Positions 23,197 through 31,635 of a DNA stretch of 34,795 nt are shown one piece after another (within the stretch, counting starts at the first letter, position 1; each line of letters opens with the position of its first letter). The position numbers and the translations under genes are program-made. The notes under the pieces are model-generated. The model was not told where the DNA came from. It did not search any database and saw only the letters and a list, made by a program, of their open reading frames with translations. Source of the DNA: Spirochaetia bacterium (lineage in GTDB: Bacteria > Spirochaetota > Spirochaetia > PWKH01); NCBI GenBank assembly GCA_021736505.1, contig JAIPFU010000006.1, positions 1 to 34,795 of the forward strand. Reading direction: 5' to 3'.

Positions 23197-25218
23197 TTAA
23201 CTGCTTTGTCTGAGCCGTTCACGCAGGGCGGCAAATGATTTCTCTGCATCCTCAACCGAGGCTATCCGCTCTTCCTTTGCCAGTTCAAGGAGCTGTTTAG
23301 GAATTTCATCAAGAAATGACGAGGGAACGGATTCTACGATATCCTGCATAATCTTTCTCCGCTGACAGCTCGTTATAAAAAGAGCTTTTCTCGCACGGGT
23401 CAGGGCCACATAAAACAGCCGCCGCTCTTCCTCTATATTTTCAGGGTTTTCTTCAATGCTCTTTGCGTGGGGAATAATACGTTCTTCCACTCCGGGAAGA
23501 AAAACAATATCAAACTCAAGTCCTTTCGACGCATGTATGGTCATGAGATTGATTTTTTTTCCGCTGCTCTCTGGTTCATTTTTTGATGTCAAAGTTATAC
23601 GGTTCAGATAATTAAAAAGGCTCGGATCTTCTGTATCAGGATCATGCTCCCAATTATCAATCATGCTGATAAATTTTTCAATATTGCCATATTTCCATAA
23701 GCCGATTTTAGGGTTTTTCGGATGTTCACCAACCAGATGAATTTTATATTCAAGCTCTTCTACAAGTTTTCGAATGGAGACGGCAAGATGACCGCTTTTC
23801 CCATTTTTAAGGATACGATCCCGGTGCCTTTTGATCAATTCCACAAATTCCTCCAGGGAAGCTCTGAAACGGTCCCGTATAGGGCTGTCCTCGGCAAGAA
23901 CTGCAGCCTCAGAAGCAGCAAATAGTGAACATTTTTTCGTTTCAGCAATTACACGAACCTTCTGTACAGTGCCTTTTCCGATACCTCTTCTGGGGGTATT
24001 AACAATTCGGAGGAAATTAACATCATCATTCGGATTAGCCATAACCCGGAGATAGGCGATGATATCCTTGATTTCTTTTCTTTGAAAGAAGCTCTGACCG
24101 CCTGATACGGTATACGGCATGTTCTGACTGAGAAATTCCTCTTCAAGTTTCTGAAGCAAGGAATTGGTCCGGACCAGAACCCCGAACTGATTATAAGTAA
24201 AATTGTGTGTCCCCCGGAGTTCCTGTATTTTAGAGGCAATAAATTCTGACTCCTCAGTTTCATCCTCGGGGTAACTTATGGAAATAGCACTTCCCGCATC
24301 TTCTCCCGTCCACAGCTCCTTAAATTTACGTTTTGTATTATGTGAAATTACTGTATTGGCAGCGGAAAGAATATTTCCCGTGGAGCGGTAGTTCTGTTCA
24401 AGTTTAATTTCCCGGGTCTCCGGAAAATCCTTTTCGAAATTTGCAATATTTTCGTAATTTGCTCCTCGCCATGAATAAATGGACTGATCATCATCTCCGA
24501 CTACACAAATATTCTTATGCCTGCGAGCAAGCAGATGCATCATGTGATACTGAATATGGGAAGTATCCTGAAATTCATCAACCATAATATAGGTGTATGT
24601 CTTCTGATAGGATTCGAGAATATCAGGATGCTCTTCAAAAAGCTTTATGGGAAGGGTTATCAGATCATTAAAATCTACCGCATTAAATGTCTTCATATGA
24701 TCACAGTATTCTTCAAAAAGCGGTTTCCATGGAGAATTTTCTCTGTTCCATGAGCTTCTTCGGGTTTTAATTTCCCCGAAAAGATTCGCTAGATAATACA
24801 AATCAAGCTTGTCATAGGAAATCTGCAGCTCTCGAGCAACATTTTTTATCATGGCGTACATATCTGCCTGGTCATAAATTGTGAAATTCGGATGATATCC
24901 AAGAACTCGGCAGTGCTTCCGAAGTACCTTTACACCGAAAGCATGAAATGTTGAAGCTGTAAGTTTCGGAAGTTTCTTTCCAGTCAGTTCCTGGATACGT
25001 ACTGCCATTTCACGGGCTGCTTTATTTGTAAATGTTAGAGCAAGAATTGAAGACTGAGGGATACCCTGCTCAAGCATATTAGCAATTCGATAGGTAATCA
25101 TACGGGTTTTTCCCGAACCGGCGCCTGCAATAATCAGCAGCGGGCCTTCAATGATGGAAGCAGCGGTGTACTGTTCAGCATTCAGTGCATGTTTCAAGTT
25201 CAGAGGAGGTTTTTTCAA
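23197..25218 (-). CDS. Rep/UvrD/PcrA-type ATP-dependent DNA helicase
   Basis: Superfamily 1 3'-5' DNA helicase for repair or replication restart. All motifs are present: LNAEQYTAA (Q motif), AGAGSGKTRMITYRI (I, residues 31-38), TFTNKAAREMA (Ia), VDEFQDTS (II), GDDDQSIYSWRGA (III), EQNYRST (IV), MTIHASKGLEFDIVFLPG (V), FYVALTRARKALFI (VI). At 673 residues it matches Rep-sized enzymes. UvrD and PcrA are about 720 and carry a longer C-terminus. The start is TTG at 25218 with AAAGGA 9 nt upstream. The next gene upstream is 124 bp away. Confidence 0.94.
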   Translation of the reverse strand: MKKPPLNLKHALNAEQYTAASIIEGPLLIIAGAGSGKTRMITYRIANMLEQGIPQSSILALTFTNKAAREMAVRIQELTGKKLPKLTASTFHAFGVKVLRKHCRVLGYHPNFTIYDQADMYAMIKNVARELQISYDKLDLYYLANLFGEIKTRRSSWNRENSPWKPLFEEYCDHMKTFNAVDFNDLITLPIKLFEEHPDILESYQKTYTYIMVDEFQDTSHIQYHMMHLLARRHKNICVVGDDDQSIYSWRGANYENIANFEKDFPETREIKLEQNYRSTGNILSAANTVISHNTKRKFKELWTGEDAGSAISISYPEDETEESEFIASKIQELRGTHNFTYNQFGVLVRTNSLLQKLEEEFLSQNMPYTVSGGQSFFQRKEIKDIIAYLRVMANPNDDVNFLRIVNTPRRGIGKGTVQKVRVIAETKKCSLFAASEAAVLAEDSPIRDRFRASLEEFVELIKRHRDRILKNGKSGHLAVSIRKLVEELEYKIHLVGEHPKNPKIGLWKYGNIEKFISMIDNWEHDPDTEDPSLFNYLNRITLTSKNEPESSGKKINLMTIHASKGLEFDIVFLPGVEERIIPHAKSIEENPENIEEERRLFYVALTRARKALFITSCQRRKIMQDIVESVPSSFLDEIPKQLLELAKEERIASVEDAEKSFAALRERLRQSS

Positions 25219-25320
25219 AGTGGAATATCCTTTTATTGCTTGTTTTTTTGCTAAATAAAAAATCCTGTATTCCCGCTCTCTTTAAGCGGCTGTATACGGA
25301 TGAACTATAATCTATAATTT

Positions 25321-25352
25321 GTACGTTTATACATCTGTACGTTTATACATCT
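25321..25352. repeat. 16-bp x 2 perfect tandem repeat at a gene end
   Basis: Two identical copies of GTACGTTTATACATCT. The right-hand copy contains the last codons and the stop of the minus-strand export-family gene; the left-hand copy is an exact duplicate just beyond the stop. Confidence 0.95.
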
Positions 25353-25822
25353 TTAATGAAAATCGAAAGAACTTCAATACCAAAGAGCAGTACCAGCGAA
25401 ACGATTGCTCCGGAGATAATCACTCCGGCAAAGGCAGCCAGGATAGTTCTTTTTTTGCCGAGCCCCAGGACCCATGCTCCCAGAGTTCCCGTATATGCTC
25501 CGGTTATAGGCAGTGGAATAGCCACAAAGAGCATGACGCCGAGGTATTCGTATTTCCGTACTTTTGTTTCAATTTTCATTCGTGCCCGCTCAACGGTTTT
25601 ATGGAAAAACGTTCTGTACCATCTCATTTTATAGAAAAGATGATGCGCGGAAGAGAGAAATATATATACCATAGGTGCTACAAGTGCATTCGCAGCTACA
25701 CAAATGAGATATGCTTCAGCAAGCGGAACCCCTTTAAAGTAGGCATAGGGGATAGCACCCCGCAGTTCTGAAATCGGCAGAACGGATAAAAAAAGCATTT
25801 TTAAAAGAACATGTAATTCCAT
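25343..25822 (-). CDS. Small multi-drug export family membrane protein
   Basis: Integral membrane protein of the COG2426 / Sm_multidrug_ex family; despite the name, transport activity of these proteins is poorly established. About 159 residues carry four hydrophobic segments. The conserved N-terminal motif LPISELRGAIPYAYFKG is characteristic, followed by VPLAEAYLICVAANALVAP and the second half PLPITGAYTGTLGAW...GKKRTILAAFAGVIISG. ATG 25822 is chosen because AGGA lies 7 nt upstream; a TTG at 25846 has no site. Last codons are duplicated past the stop by a 16-bp repeat. Confidence 0.85.
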   Translation of the reverse strand: MELHVLLKMLFLSVLPISELRGAIPYAYFKGVPLAEAYLICVAANALVAPMVYIFLSSAHHLFYKMRWYRTFFHKTVERARMKIETKVRKYEYLGVMLFVAIPLPITGAYTGTLGAWVLGLGKKRTILAAFAGVIISGAIVSLVLLFGIEVLSIFIKDV

Positions 25823-25968
25823 AATGTTTTCCTGTAAGCATTCCAATCATAATAAAGTTGTAAAAAAATACCAGTTTGAGATGTATAAAATCATATCACA
25901 TTTTTAAGGATACCGGCTAAATGTTTTATATTTTTTTGCCCGGCAAGCATATTGTCTTTTCTGCTGTT

Positions 25969-27192
25969 TCACTTCCTGTTTTTCGCCTCTTTCAAAAGAC
26001 GTTTTTGTTCCCTATGTGCGTTGTGTTTTACAATAGATATAGCATCTGCAGGGCATACCTCATGGCAGCAGTAACAGCGGATGCATGTTCCTAAATCAAT
26101 AGAGAAGGATTTTTCACCCTTGATAATTGCTGCTGCAGGGCAGATTGCAGCACATTTTCCGCAGGAAATACATGATTCCGGTTTGATAACTGGTCCATGT
26201 TTTCGCTTTCTATACAGAGGACCTGCAAGTTTTGAAAGGAAAAAATCAATAACTATAGAACTTTTCGCTCTGCCCTTATCCCGGATAAGAAGGAAATCCT
26301 TTGGCCGAACTTCATCTGGGGAAAGATGGGGAAAGCTGATGTCTCCGTACTGCTTGAATTTTGTCAGATTCCTCCGTACTGCAGCTGGAATCGTGCTTAT
26401 TTCCATGGGTGAATAGCCCATAATATCAGAAGCCGCAGCATCCAGAGCTGTCGGATCAGCAGATCCCAGAATGATGCCCACTCCCTTTGGATACCCATTG
26501 TTCGGTCCTGGTCCTTCCATAGCCGTAATAGCATCCATGACAGCAATAGTCCTGGGCAGTGCACTGTAAATATCTACCAGGAAATTCCCGAACTGATTTT
26601 TTGTCGGATACTTCAAGTGATACGGACTCTTCTGCAGCCCGGGCATCAAGCCGAAAAGATTCTTTACGGCCCCAGTCATTCCCATAAGCTGATGCGTTTT
26701 CATTTTTGCAGCAGAAATGATGATATCCATTTCACTGACATGGGAAGTCAAAACTACTCTCTTTTTACCATCAGTATCCTTATCTTCCGGTGATAGGGAG
26801 TATTTCTGTGTTCCTTCAGTAAAATCAAGCCATTTGGCACCGGTTTCACGACATACATCCTGAATTCCACATACCGAAGCATTGAAATGAGAAGTGTGAA
26901 TCGCCGGCGAATCTCCAACATAAGCAATGCCGCCCCGTTCCTGCACTTCTCTTATCAGCCCTTTGATAACAAGCGGGTGCGTAGTAACAGCTTTCTGTGG
27001 AGGGGCATCGGAAAGAATATTGGGTTTTATAAGTACTCTCTTACTTCTGAAAGAAAAATCAGAAGGTAGATCTTTTTCAATTGAAGCAAATACAGAGTTT
27101 AAAACTGTATTTAGTTCATTTTCTGCATAAGATGAGCATCGATAAATATAAACCTTTGAGTTTTCTCTCTTTTTACTATAAGAATTATCCAT
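25969..27192 (-). CDS. DUF362 protein with C-terminal 2[4Fe-4S] ferredoxin domain
   Basis: Cytoplasmic iron-sulfur protein of unknown reaction. Residues of about 40-300 form the DUF362 domain (VLIKPNILSDAPPQKAVTTHP, GDSPA, AAKMKTHQLMGMTGAVKNLFG, VMDAITAMEGPGP). The last 70 residues hold two cluster motifs, CISCGKCAAICP and CIRCYCCHEVCP. Such proteins are common in anaerobes and are assumed to take part in electron transfer. 407 residues is the usual length for the fused form. The gene is divergent from the HAD phosphatase. Ribosome site at ATG 27192 is weak. Confidence 0.9.
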   Translation of the reverse strand: MDNSYSKKRENSKVYIYRCSSYAENELNTVLNSVFASIEKDLPSDFSFRSKRVLIKPNILSDAPPQKAVTTHPLVIKGLIREVQERGGIAYVGDSPAIHTSHFNASVCGIQDVCRETGAKWLDFTEGTQKYSLSPEDKDTDGKKRVVLTSHVSEMDIIISAAKMKTHQLMGMTGAVKNLFGLMPGLQKSPYHLKYPTKNQFGNFLVDIYSALPRTIAVMDAITAMEGPGPNNGYPKGVGIILGSADPTALDAAASDIMGYSPMEISTIPAAVRRNLTKFKQYGDISFPHLSPDEVRPKDFLLIRDKGRAKSSIVIDFFLSKLAGPLYRKRKHGPVIKPESCISCGKCAAICPAAAIIKGEKSFSIDLGTCIRCYCCHEVCPADAISIVKHNAHREQKRLLKEAKNRK

Positions 27193-27233
27193 ACAGAAGC
27201 ACTCTACTCTATTATTACCTATTTGTCACTATA

Positions 27234-27263
27234 TTGACAGGATCCTGCATTAATGGATAGCAT
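27234..27263 (+). promoter_or_regulatory. Candidate promoter of the HAD phosphatase gene
   Basis: TTGACA (27234-27239) with TAGCAT (27258-27263) after an 18-bp spacer, 21 bp before ATG 27285. The -35 is perfect, the -10 only fair. Confidence 0.4.
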
Positions 27264-27284
27264 GCCTGAAGGAGAGATTGAGAT

Positions 27285-28022
27285 ATGCTTAATAGTGATG
27301 ACCTGCATCCCGATTTACGCGGCTGTATTTTTGATATGGACGGTACACTGATCAATACGCTGCCGGATATCAGCAGGTCGATGAATACCATCCTTACTAG
27401 CCGAGGATTTCCTGAACATGAAATGGAAGCGTTTAAAGATTTTGTGGGAAGCGGATTGAGAACAACACTGCAGCGTGCCCTCGGAGAAAATTACAATTCC
27501 TTGACTGAAGAGGAATTTTCATTTCTTTTTCAAGAGGTAATGCAGGAATATTCCCTTGATCCAGCGAGGGGATCATTACCCTATAGAGGAATTGAAAAGC
27601 TGCTGGACATTCTTGCGGCTTGGAAAATTCCAGTTGCTGTATTATCAAATAAAACTGACAAGCTTACTAAACGCATAGCCGCAGAAAGGCTCTCAAAATG
27701 GACATTTGTTGATATAATCGGTCTGCAGGATGAGAAAACCAAGAAACCGAATCCTGTATGGGCTTTACACATGGCTGAAAGAATGTCTCTTCCGGCTCAG
27801 GAAATAGCTTTTGTTGGAGATTCAGATGTGGATATGCATACTGCCCGCAAAGCCGGGATGTTTCCCGTGGGAGTCAGCTGGGGGTTTCAGCCCCGGGAAA
27901 GACTTATTGAAGCAGGTGCTGCTTTGGTGCTGGAAAATCCTGAAGATGCTGAAGAACTTCTGGAACTTTTCAAAAACAGCAGGTACAATATAAAGAGTGA
28001 TATGGAAAATAACAATAAGTAG
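27285..28022 (+). CDS. HAD-superfamily hydrolase, phosphoglycolate phosphatase-like
   Basis: Phosphatase of the HAD superfamily, close to Gph/PGP. The nucleophile motif is FDMDGTLINT (Asp17, Asp19), motif II SNKTDK, motif III Lys in KKPNP and motif IV FVGDSDVDMHTARKAG. The helical cap lies between residues 22 and 95, as in phosphoglycolate phosphatase. 245 residues is slightly above typical; the C-terminal 15 residues are hydrophilic and variable. AAGGAG precedes ATG 27285. It lies 89 bp before the phosphohexomutase in the same direction, so they may share a transcript. The exact substrate is not provable from sequence. Confidence 0.88.
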   Translation: MLNSDDLHPDLRGCIFDMDGTLINTLPDISRSMNTILTSRGFPEHEMEAFKDFVGSGLRTTLQRALGENYNSLTEEEFSFLFQEVMQEYSLDPARGSLPYRGIEKLLDILAAWKIPVAVLSNKTDKLTKRIAAERLSKWTFVDIIGLQDEKTKKPNPVWALHMAERMSLPAQEIAFVGDSDVDMHTARKAGMFPVGVSWGFQPRERLIEAGAALVLENPEDAEELLELFKNSRYNIKSDMENNNK

Positions 28023-28111
28023 CGGAGAAGCGCATATGCTAGTAATAAAGCATGTGTTTGCCCTCTAATGGGCAGGTATTTCACCTATACTGCAGAAAGG
28101 GGTAACTGATT

Positions 28112-29872
28112 ATGAGTAATAACTTGGAAAAATTGGCCAACCGAGCATCGTATTATATCAGCATGGAGCACAACGATTGGTTTAAAAATGATGTTATGAC
28201 AGTCATCAATAAGGACGATGCTGATGGACTCAATGATCGTTTTTATACAACACTAGCTTTTGGAACCGCCGGTATGCGGGGAATTATCGGGGGTGGAACG
28301 AATCGCATCAATCCGTATATGGTAAGAAGAATTACCCAGGGACTTGCAAATTATATCAATGAATTTACCAGAAACAATGGCAATGAAGGGGAAAGCGGAT
28401 CAGTTGCTGTAGCATTTGATTCTCGGAATTATTCTGATGTCTTTGCCAAGGAAGCCGCAGAAGTCCTTTGCGCCAATGGTATCCATGTACACCTATTTCC
28501 CGAATTGCGGCCGGTTCCCATGCTCTCATTTGCTGTAAGAAAACTTGGGGCTACCGCCGGTATAACAATTACCGCAAGCCATAATCCTGCAGAGTATAAT
28601 GGATATAAAGTTTATTGGTCAGACGGAGGGCAAGTAACCCCTCCGCATGATGATGGAATTGTGGAAAAAGTGTCAATTCTTGATGATTCTGAAATCAGGG
28701 TTATGGATCTTGAGGAGGCTGCAAAAAAGGGACTTTTCAGCTACATAAAAGAAGACATCGACGAAGCATATTTTTCCATGGTAAAAAATCTTTCCCTCAG
28801 GCCTGAGTTATTTGATAACTATGCCGAAACGGTGAAAATAGTCTATACACCCCTTCATGGATCCGGTCTTATGCCGGTAGAGCGGATTTTTTCTGATATG
28901 GGTATTGAACTTGAAATTGTAGCTCAGCAGAAAGAGCCGGACGGAAATTTCCCTACCGTAGAAAACCCGAACCCGGAAGATGCGCATGCCATGCATCTTG
29001 CTCTTGAACTGGCTAAGGAAAAAAAAGCAGATATTGTTATGGGAACTGATCCAGATTCAGATCGTCTAGGAATTGCAGTTCCGTTAAATAAATCCAAGGA
29101 GAGCTATACACTGCTTACAGGTAACCAGATTGCAGCGCTTCTTTGTGATTACCTGTATAGAAGCAGCAAAGAGAAGGGACTGCTTGATTCATCCTGCAGA
29201 ACCCTGAAAAGTATAGTCACCACTGAATTAGTGAAAAAAATCACCGAATCCTACGGTGGGCAATGCGAAGATGTTCTGACTGGTTTTAAATATATTGCCG
29301 AGAAAATGCGTGCTTATGAAAATACTGGAGAAACATATATGTTCGGGGCTGAGGAAAGCTACGGATACCTTGCTGAGCGGGATGTACGGGACAAAGATGC
29401 TGTTTCTGCCGCTTTCCTTGCGGCTGAAATGACTTTCTACTACACTTCTCTGGGTATCTCTCTGCTGGACCGTCTTGAACAGCTGTGGAATACCTTTGGT
29501 TATCATGAAGAAAAGACATTATCCTATAAATTCCCGGGACAAAGCGGCCAGGATATTATAAAAGGAATTATGAAGGAATTCCGTGATTCCGTATCTGATA
29601 CAATAGCTGGAGATAACATTACTGAGAAAACAGACCTGCTTCAGGGGGATAAGAATTTTCCTGAAGCTGATGTTCTCATATACCGCTTGGAAGGCGGAAA
29701 GTCATTCATTCTGCGCCCCAGCGGCACGGAACCGAAGATTAAATGTTATATCTTTGCAGTTTCTGAAGAAGATAATCTTAAATCTTCAAAAAAGGCTGCG
29801 GATGAAACCATTAAAGCCTATACGGCATTCTTTGAAGATATTATTGCTTCCGTGAAGCAGCGTTCTGAATAA
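28112..29872 (+). CDS. Phosphoglucomutase/phosphomannomutase (alpha-D-phosphohexomutase)
   Basis: Interconverts hexose 1- and 6-phosphates in glycolysis, glycogen and surface-sugar synthesis. It is the long PgcA-like type at 586 residues. The phosphoserine loop is ITITASHNPAEYNGYKVYW (Ser156), metal loop GTDPDSDRLGI, sugar loop GAEESYGYL and phosphate-binding loop ILRPSGTEPKIKCY. N-terminal AFGTAGMRGIIGGGTNRIN is also typical. AAAGGGG precedes ATG 28112. Its 3' end overlaps the convergent esterase by 32 bp, so no terminator fits between the genes. Glucose versus mannose preference cannot be told here. Confidence 0.94.
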   Translation: MSNNLEKLANRASYYISMEHNDWFKNDVMTVINKDDADGLNDRFYTTLAFGTAGMRGIIGGGTNRINPYMVRRITQGLANYINEFTRNNGNEGESGSVAVAFDSRNYSDVFAKEAAEVLCANGIHVHLFPELRPVPMLSFAVRKLGATAGITITASHNPAEYNGYKVYWSDGGQVTPPHDDGIVEKVSILDDSEIRVMDLEEAAKKGLFSYIKEDIDEAYFSMVKNLSLRPELFDNYAETVKIVYTPLHGSGLMPVERIFSDMGIELEIVAQQKEPDGNFPTVENPNPEDAHAMHLALELAKEKKADIVMGTDPDSDRLGIAVPLNKSKESYTLLTGNQIAALLCDYLYRSSKEKGLLDSSCRTLKSIVTTELVKKITESYGGQCEDVLTGFKYIAEKMRAYENTGETYMFGAEESYGYLAERDVRDKDAVSAAFLAAEMTFYYTSLGISLLDRLEQLWNTFGYHEEKTLSYKFPGQSGQDIIKGIMKEFRDSVSDTIAGDNITEKTDLLQGDKNFPEADVLIYRLEGGKSFILRPSGTEPKIKCYIFAVSEEDNLKSSKKAADETIKAYTAFFEDIIASVKQRSE

Positions 29873-30659
29873 AAGTAAAAATTGACTCAGCCGCTTTTTC
29901 TTTCTCAGGGCCATTTACAATAACATGGGGGCTTGCTTCAAATATCTCTTTTTGAAAGTCTTTGGAGGCAATATGTTTCTCTATAATTGAAGCTGCTTCC
30001 AGGGGAACGGTTTTATCCTCGGTAGAAACAATGACCAAGGCGGGGACAGTTATGCTGCCCAATGCCTTCTTTGCACGTTTCTGAAGCACGCGGAGCTGTG
30101 AGATGCCGTAGGGAATAATCCAGTGATAATACTCCTCCTCCAGATAATATACTTCTGGATTCTCCTCCCGACTGACTTCATGTTCCGCCTGAGCCTTTTT
30201 TCTCGGTTTAAGAATGTATCGCAGCAATGGGGTGAGATTAATTGATTTTTGCGCAGTTGCCGTTATGGCTGGAGCTGCCAGCGCTATTCCGCTGCAGTCA
30301 GTCTCTGCGGCAAGTATCAATGCCAGCAGTCCTCCCATAGAAAGTCCGCTAATATAGATTTCATCAAATTCTCCCCTAAGGTCATAGTAAGCATCCAGTA
30401 CTCTGCGGTGCCAGTCCTTCCAGCCTGTGGAGATGAAATCTTTTCTATTTGTTCCATGCCCTGGCAAACGGGGTATAGAGACGGTATATCCTTTTTCATT
30501 AAGATACCTGCCTAGGTAATCCATCTCATGCGGGCGTCCGGTGAAGCCATGTATAACAAGTACTGCCTTCCCATTGCTGCCTCGGTAGAATTTCGGCATA
30601 CCTTCATTCAGTAGGGTATGTGTAGGTGATTCAGCTGTTATTTCTTCATGTATTTGCAT
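29841..30659 (-). CDS. Alpha/beta hydrolase (carboxylesterase/lipase-like)
   Basis: Serine hydrolase of the COG1647/Est30 type, acting on small esters or monoacylglycerols. VLVIHGFTGRPHEM carries the oxyanion HG motif, YISGLSMGGLLA the nucleophile Ser, STEDKTVP the Asp and ASPHVIVNG the His. 272 residues from ATG 30659 (MQIHEEITAE), chosen because GAGG lies 5 nt before it. A frame-open ATG at 30761 would add 34 residues with no domain. No signal peptide, so it is cytosolic. Convergent with and overlapping the phosphohexomutase gene by 32 bp. Confidence 0.88.
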   Translation of the reverse strand: MQIHEEITAESPTHTLLNEGMPKFYRGSNGKAVLVIHGFTGRPHEMDYLGRYLNEKGYTVSIPRLPGHGTNRKDFISTGWKDWHRRVLDAYYDLRGEFDEIYISGLSMGGLLALILAAETDCSGIALAAPAITATAQKSINLTPLLRYILKPRKKAQAEHEVSREENPEVYYLEEEYYHWIIPYGISQLRVLQKRAKKALGSITVPALVIVSTEDKTVPLEAASIIEKHIASKDFQKEIFEASPHVIVNGPEKEKAAESIFTFIQNAASRKQ

Positions 30660-30719
30660 TTTGACCTCAAAAAATGTGCATATGTTTCTACTCATAATTG
30701 ACATGAAATATAATAAAGC

Positions 30720-30748
30720 TTGACATGGAAAAAATCTAGAAGTATGTT
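30720..30748 (+). promoter_or_regulatory. Candidate promoter placing the start at the ATG
   Basis: TTGACA (30720-30725), 17-bp spacer, TATGTT (30743-30748). Transcription from about 7 nt downstream would begin at or next to the ATG at 30755, giving a leaderless mRNA. TTGACATG also occurs 22 bp further up. Confidence 0.4.
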
Positions 30749-30754
30749 CTTTAC

Positions 30755-31516
30755 ATGGCAAAAATTTTTTTTATAAAACGGACATATGCGGATTCAATAG
30801 TGCTCCATCCATTCCGGCAAAAAAAAGATATTATTGAGCTTGTTGAAAAGGAAGCGATAACAGTCTTATATTCCCATAAACCTGCTGAAGATGAGACCCT
30901 CCATGCCCATTATAAATTATACTCACTTATAGATGATGCAGTTAACAATTGGATACAGGAGTTGAAATACATTCCCCGTCTTATATGGTCTGCGCTGACA
31001 TTCCTGCTGCTTTATTTTTTTACCTCCTTTGCTATTAGAGACGTAATACCCCTTGTGGATGAAATTCTTATTTCTGGAGGTGGTGCTGTTGCTGTATATA
31101 TGTATGTGGCCTCAAAAAATAGGAAATCGGACTTAGCTTCGAAACGAAGAATTGAACTAAAAGAAGTTGTAGATGCCAGCCTTAAAGATACAGAACCGGC
31201 ATTGGTGCCCATTGAGGAAGCACTGAATATTTATGACGAAATGCCGATAATAACTTTAGCTGATATACTGACTGGGCGGGAGCAGAATAGAGTAAAGCTG
31301 AACAGGAATAAAACAACAGAAGATGTCTTTCATAATATGGAAATTTATTTTGCAAAGGATACGAAAAAAAATAGAAAATATATCAGCAAAATCCTTTCGC
31401 TGAGGAATGAAAAGGATGCTGAGATTTTATCCTCCAATCTTCTTCAGCTGGGGAACACAAAAAAAATAGATCTCCCCCTTATTGCTTTATATATAACTCT
31501 GAAAAAACTGTATTGA
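30755..31516 (+). CDS. Hypothetical protein with two central membrane segments
   Basis: I do not recognise this 253-residue protein. The N-terminal 70 residues are polar (KKDIIELVEKEAITVLYSHK, then HAHYKLYSLIDDAVNNW). Two adjacent hydrophobic segments follow (about 74-95 and 97-119, with SGGGAVAVYMYVAS). The C-terminal 130 residues are soluble, Lys/Glu-rich and mostly helical. This hairpin topology leaves both ends on the same side, probably the cytoplasm. No motif, signal peptide or cofactor site is visible. There is no clear ribosome site, and a candidate promoter would make the mRNA leaderless. It precedes the ComEC-like gene by 119 bp. Confidence 0.7.
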   Translation: MAKIFFIKRTYADSIVLHPFRQKKDIIELVEKEAITVLYSHKPAEDETLHAHYKLYSLIDDAVNNWIQELKYIPRLIWSALTFLLLYFFTSFAIRDVIPLVDEILISGGGAVAVYMYVASKNRKSDLASKRRIELKEVVDASLKDTEPALVPIEEALNIYDEMPIITLADILTGREQNRVKLNRNKTTEDVFHNMEIYFAKDTKKNRKYISKILSLRNEKDAEILSSNLLQLGNTKKIDLPLIALYITLKKLY

Positions 31517-31635
31517 AATTACTCAGCCTTGTTCATGGTAAGTTGAAGAATTCATAGTATTTTAAAGAAATCATAGTTTTTAAAAAAATTTCTCAAAATT
31601 AAAGCAGAATTCAAAAAAACTGTGTCATATACAGT

